Shown piece by piece: positions 61,419 to 64,000 of a DNA stretch of 64,000 nucleotides. The stretch is from contig JASGIB010000001.1 in NCBI GenBank assembly GCA_047602125.1, positions 1,612,001 through 1,676,000 on the forward strand, written 5' to 3'. The notes beneath the pieces are model-generated. The model was not told where the DNA came from, made no database searches, and was given only the letters and a program-made list of their open reading frames with translations. Position 1 is the first letter of the stretch, and each line of letters starts with the position of its first letter. The position numbers were made by a program, and so were the translations under genes. Source of the stretch: Pseudoluteimonas sp047602125 (GTDB lineage: Bacteria > Pseudomonadota > Gammaproteobacteria > Xanthomonadales > Xanthomonadaceae).

Positions 61419-62636
61419 ATGGATGTGGATCCCACCGTCCCTGCCATCGCCCCGACCCGGGAAGGCGAACGCCATGCCCTGATCGACGCGCTGCGTGGCT
61501 TCGCGCTGGCTGGCGTGCTGTTGATCAACTTGGGTGCGTTCACCCAATACGATTACCTCGACCCAGCGGCGAAGGCGGCGCTTCCGACCGCCGGGTTCGA
61601 TGCCGTCGCCCATGGTTTGGTGCAACTGTTGGTCGAGGGCAAGTCGATCACCCTGTTTTCCCTGCTGTTCGGACTGGGGTTCTCCCTGCAGATGGAACGC
61701 GCGGCTGCGCGCGGACGCGATGGGCTGCGCATCTACCTGCGCCGCATCGCCGTGCTGGCGCTGTTCGGCCTGCTCCATTGCTACCTGCTGTGGTGGGGCG
61801 ACATCTTGCTGGTCTATGCGCTGATGGCGATGGCGCTGGTGTCGTTCCGCAAGGCATCCGATCGCACGCTGCTGCTGGCCGGGTCGCTGCTCGCGATCTT
61901 CCTGCCGGCGCTGCTGCAGCCGTGGATCGAGGCGGCGTTGGCCGGTCAGGCCAGCGAAGGGGCGTTGATGGCGGCGAATCTTTCGGCGTTCGCTTCGCCT
62001 TCCTACCTGGTGGCGATCCGCCAGAACGCGACGTTCGTGGATTGGGCGTGGCTGTCGTACTGGGGCGTGTATTTCTTCGTGGCTGGCCGCTTCCTGCTGG
62101 GCGCCTGGGCGGGTCGCAAGCAGTTGCTGCAGGATCCTGGCTCGCATCGCAGGCTGTTCAGGCGTCTGTGCATTGGCGGATTGCTGGCCGGGCTGTCGAT
62201 CACCGCGCTGGGGGAATTCGCCTTGCCGGACGATTTTTCGCCGGATGCCTACGGCCCCGTCGTGACATTCTGCATCCGCGCCTTCCTGCGGATCGGCTCG
62301 CTCGCGCTGGCGACGGGATACGCGGCCGGGTTCGCGCTGCTGTACCTGCGTCCAGACTGGCGAAAGTGGCTGGATATGTTCGCGCCGGTCGGGCGCATGG
62401 CCCTGAGCAATTACCTGGCGCAGACCATCGTGTGCACGACGGTGTTCTATGGCTTCGGATTCGGCATCGGGCCGCACTACGGATACGCGGGGTGGCTGCT
62501 GGCCTGGGCGATCCTGTTCGGCGCGCAGATCGCCTTCAGCCATTGGTGGCTGGCGCGCTTCCGCTTCGGCCCGGCGGAATGGCTGTGGCGCACGTTGACC
62601 TATGGGCGGCCGCAGCCGATGCGTCGCGGCGCCTGA
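61419..62636 (+). CDS. DUF418 family membrane protein
   Basis: 405 residues from ATG (MDVDPTVPAIAP); a GTG upstream and another two codons in are alternatives. RHALIDALRGFALAGVLLINLGAF at the start and a C-terminal DUF418 segment (APVGRMALSNYLAQTIVCTTVFYGFG, FGPAEWLWRTLTYGRPQPM) are typical, with about ten helices. The family's function is unknown. Confidence 0.85.
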   Translation: MDVDPTVPAIAPTREGERHALIDALRGFALAGVLLINLGAFTQYDYLDPAAKAALPTAGFDAVAHGLVQLLVEGKSITLFSLLFGLGFSLQMERAAARGRDGLRIYLRRIAVLALFGLLHCYLLWWGDILLVYALMAMALVSFRKASDRTLLLAGSLLAIFLPALLQPWIEAALAGQASEGALMAANLSAFASPSYLVAIRQNATFVDWAWLSYWGVYFFVAGRFLLGAWAGRKQLLQDPGSHRRLFRRLCIGGLLAGLSITALGEFALPDDFSPDAYGPVVTFCIRAFLRIGSLALATGYAAGFALLYLRPDWRKWLDMFAPVGRMALSNYLAQTIVCTTVFYGFGFGIGPHYGYAGWLLAWAILFGAQIAFSHWWLARFRFGPAEWLWRTLTYGRPQPMRRGA

Positions 62637-62645
62637 GCCGAAACG

Positions 62646-62690
62646 CTAGGGCCGCAAACGCGACTGCAGCAGCGCGCGCAATTGCTGCAG
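62646..62690 (-). pseudogene. Remnant of a dnaG 3' end
   Basis: Read on the minus strand, these bases encode LQQLRALLQSRLRP and a TAG stop, which aligns with the final residues ELRALLQSRLQR of the dnaG gene ending at 63579. It has no start or further coding sequence upstream, so it is a detached 3' end on the same strand as dnaG. Homology covers only about 12 codons. Confidence 0.5.
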
Positions 62691-63604
62691 TTGAATTCGT
62701 GACACGGTGTCTCCATCCCTGTCTCGGGATACGGAAAGGCATTACATGCGAATGTTAAAGGCCTTGGTCGCCATTCTGCTGCTAGTAGTCTCGGTCACGT
62801 GTTCGGCACGCGATGACGGCATCATGCAGGCCGCAAATCAGATCGAAGTGGCCGCCGGCAAGCATCGCGTGATCGTGCTCGGCGAGACCCATGGCACTCG
62901 CGAAATCCCGCGGCTTGCGGCGACATTGGCGCAGCATTACGCGGAGCAGGGGCCGTTATTGCTGGCGATCGAGATCTCGACGCAGGAGCTCGCGCCGTTG
63001 CGGGATTACCTCCGAGCGCCTGACGACCGCCTGCGGAATTCGTTGCGACGCGGTGCTGGTTGGACGATTCCGGTTCAGAGAAACGATGGCCGGCGTTCGG
63101 AACAGATGATCGGGCTAATCGAGGCGATGAGGAAACTCCATGCGCGAGGCAGGGATGTCGCCATTCTTCCCTTCGATTCGGACGCAGGTGATGGCGATGC
63201 ACGACTCCGCGATAAAGCAATGGCCGCAACCCTGCGCAAGGCTTATGTCGCACTACCGGCCAACGCTCGGCTGCTCGTATTGACTGGAAATGTGCATGCG
63301 ATGCGCGTCCAAACCGTATTCTGTGCTGCATGCCAACGGCCGATGACGAGCCACCTGGTCGATCTGCATCCCTATTCGATTCGCATCGACGCGAATGCGG
63401 GACAGGCTTGGATGTGCCAAGGCGTTGAATGCGGCCCGCACGCCATCGGCCATCCCTTTGCACAACCCGGATCGCAGAGCAACGAACCTGATCGTGTGTA
63501 CGACTACGAGGCGATCCTTCCGCGCTTCACTCCGGCGACGCCCATTCGACCTGACTCGCGTGCAGCGCAGGCGAATCGTTAACGCTGAAGTCGCGACTGC
63601 AGCA
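62659..63604. repeat. 13-base direct repeat bracketing the ChaN-like gene (possible attachment sites)
   Basis: CGCGACTGCAGCA occurs at 62659-62671 inside the dnaG remnant and at 63592-63604 inside the true dnaG end. The 920 bases between them hold the ChaN-like gene and no recombinase. The match may reflect a duplicated integration target, or only two copies of the same protein-coding end. Confidence 0.45.
62746..63582 (+). CDS. Exported ChaN-like (Tiki/EreA superfamily) protein
   Basis: 278 residues from the ATG giving MRMLKALVAILLLVVSVTCSA (GGAAAGG 6 bases upstream), a signal peptide. VIVLGETHGTREIPR near residue 33, LLAIEIST and LVLTGNVHAMR are the paired metal/heme-like motifs of the ChaN/Tiki/erythromycin-esterase superfamily. 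ChaN members bind heme or hydrolyse small substrates outside the cytoplasm. Three cysteine pairs near the C terminus are not typical. Its GC content is lower than the surroundings and it sits between dnaG and a second dnaG end, which suggests acquisition. It ends overlapping dnaG by 4 bases. Confidence 0.55.
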   Translation: MRMLKALVAILLLVVSVTCSARDDGIMQAANQIEVAAGKHRVIVLGETHGTREIPRLAATLAQHYAEQGPLLLAIEISTQELAPLRDYLRAPDDRLRNSLRRGAGWTIPVQRNDGRRSEQMIGLIEAMRKLHARGRDVAILPFDSDAGDGDARLRDKAMAATLRKAYVALPANARLLVLTGNVHAMRVQTVFCAACQRPMTSHLVDLHPYSIRIDANAGQAWMCQGVECGPHAIGHPFAQPGSQSNEPDRVYDYEAILPRFTPATPIRPDSRAAQANR

Positions 63605-64000
63605 AGGCCCGCAGTTCGTATTTTTCCGCTTCGTCGAGCTCGGAGATCCTTGATTGAAGCTCTTCCCGGCGTTGCTTCAATCCTTCGTCGTCAAGTCGGC
63701 TAATGCTCTCTAGGAAAACCTGGCGAAGCGTGGCCTCTTCGCCGGGAAGTTCCATAGCAGCCAGCTTTTGCAACGCCGCGGATTCGTCGCGGTCCGCGAA
63801 ATGCTCCAGCAGTGCACCAGTTCCGATGTCGGGCCGTTCGCGCACGAGCAACACCAGTTCGTGCAGAAGTTCGATGCCGGGTTGACGCGCTTTCGAAAAG
63901 CGATCCGGCGGCTGCAATTCCAATGCGAAGGCAGGTCGGTACAACAGATGCTGGATCGCGCTGCGCACCAGGCTGGGTTTCTGCGCCGGAGCCGAACCGC
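63579..64000 (-). CDS. dnaG: DNA primase, C-terminal part (5' end outside window)
   Basis: About 139 C-terminal residues, open to the window edge. RSAIQHLLYRPAFALELQ, then ELLHELVLLVRERPDIGTGALLEHF and a terminal coiled helix pair ending ELRALLQSRLQR are the DnaB-helicase-binding domain of DnaG. The catalytic TOPRIM part lies beyond the window. This end is visibly less GC-rich than the region, and a remnant of another dnaG end lies 930 bases downstream. Confidence 0.85.
   Translation of the reverse strand, partial: GSAPAQKPSLVRSAIQHLLYRPAFALELQPPDRFSKARQPGIELLHELVLLVRERPDIGTGALLEHFADRDESAALQKLAAMELPGEEATLRQVFLESISRLDDEGLKQRREELQSRISELDEAEKYELRALLQSRLQR

Noticed and set aside
1..64000. tRNA, rRNA, CRISPR or prophage
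   Set aside because: No cloverleaf with a TTCGA arm, no regular direct-repeat array, and no integrase, capsid or transposase gene was seen in either strand.

Overview
The window looks like ordinary chromosome from a GC-rich gammaproteobacterium of the Xanthomonadaceae/Lysobacteraceae (Lysobacter, Luteimonas, Thermomonas or Stenotrophomonas type). This placement is an inference from gene content: argS followed by a SPOR protein, an aa3 oxidase cluster with ctaG, a PutA without its DNA-binding domain, a DUF1820 protein, GTAG-type REP repeats, and a RiPP-like cassette I know from this family. No tRNA, rRNA, insertion sequence, prophage or CRISPR array was seen. No gap between genes exceeds 300 bases.

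Layout. 1-2249: a cassette for a putative modified peptide, made of the tail of a cyclase/TPR protein, a 100-residue precursor on the opposite strand, and a SagB-like dehydrogenase. 2401-9495: an exported protein, a K+/H+ antiporter, comM, ubiK, a PII protein, a small membrane protein, REP-like repeats and a periplasmic-sensing diguanylate cyclase. 9591-16778: polyamine genes speE and speA (speA frameshifted), then an acyltransferase, small transporters and enzymes and a SPOR protein. 16778-24297: argS, a three-gene ABC operon, radC, and CoaC and CoaB as separate overlapping genes. 24531-30893: dut, a membrane-anchored phosphomannomutase/phosphoglucomutase, pyrE, xth and an AmpG-like permease. 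31255-35236: anmK, an M23 peptidase and tyrS (frameshifted). 35233-45452: hypothetical and membrane proteins, an M28 lipoprotein peptidase, a TVNGSI-repeat exported protein, the conserved gpmI-envC-ctpA block, and a frameshifted exported protein. 45547-51172: rhomboid, fadL with promoter and terminator, and putA. 51355-59451: a nearly complete aa3 cytochrome c oxidase and heme A cluster. 59474-64000: a CLC chloride transporter, a DUF418 protein, and a ChaN-like gene lodged at the 3' end of dnaG.

Most notable points. (1) The peptide cassette has a SagB-like dehydrogenase but no YcaO cyclodehydratase beside it. (2) Three otherwise intact genes (speA, tyrS, an exported protein) are each broken by the same event, one extra T inside GACGTCGA giving GACGTTCGA; tyrS is normally essential, so a systematic sequence error or a shared local cause is likely. 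(3) A second copy of the last dozen dnaG codons lies beyond the ChaN-like gene, bounded by a 13-base direct repeat, suggesting insertion at the dnaG 3' end. (4) CoaBC is split by an ATGA overlap and its decarboxylase half lacks the usual cysteine. Functional links include cell-wall turnover (ampG-like, anmK, M23, envC, ctpA) and respiration (coxB to ctaB).
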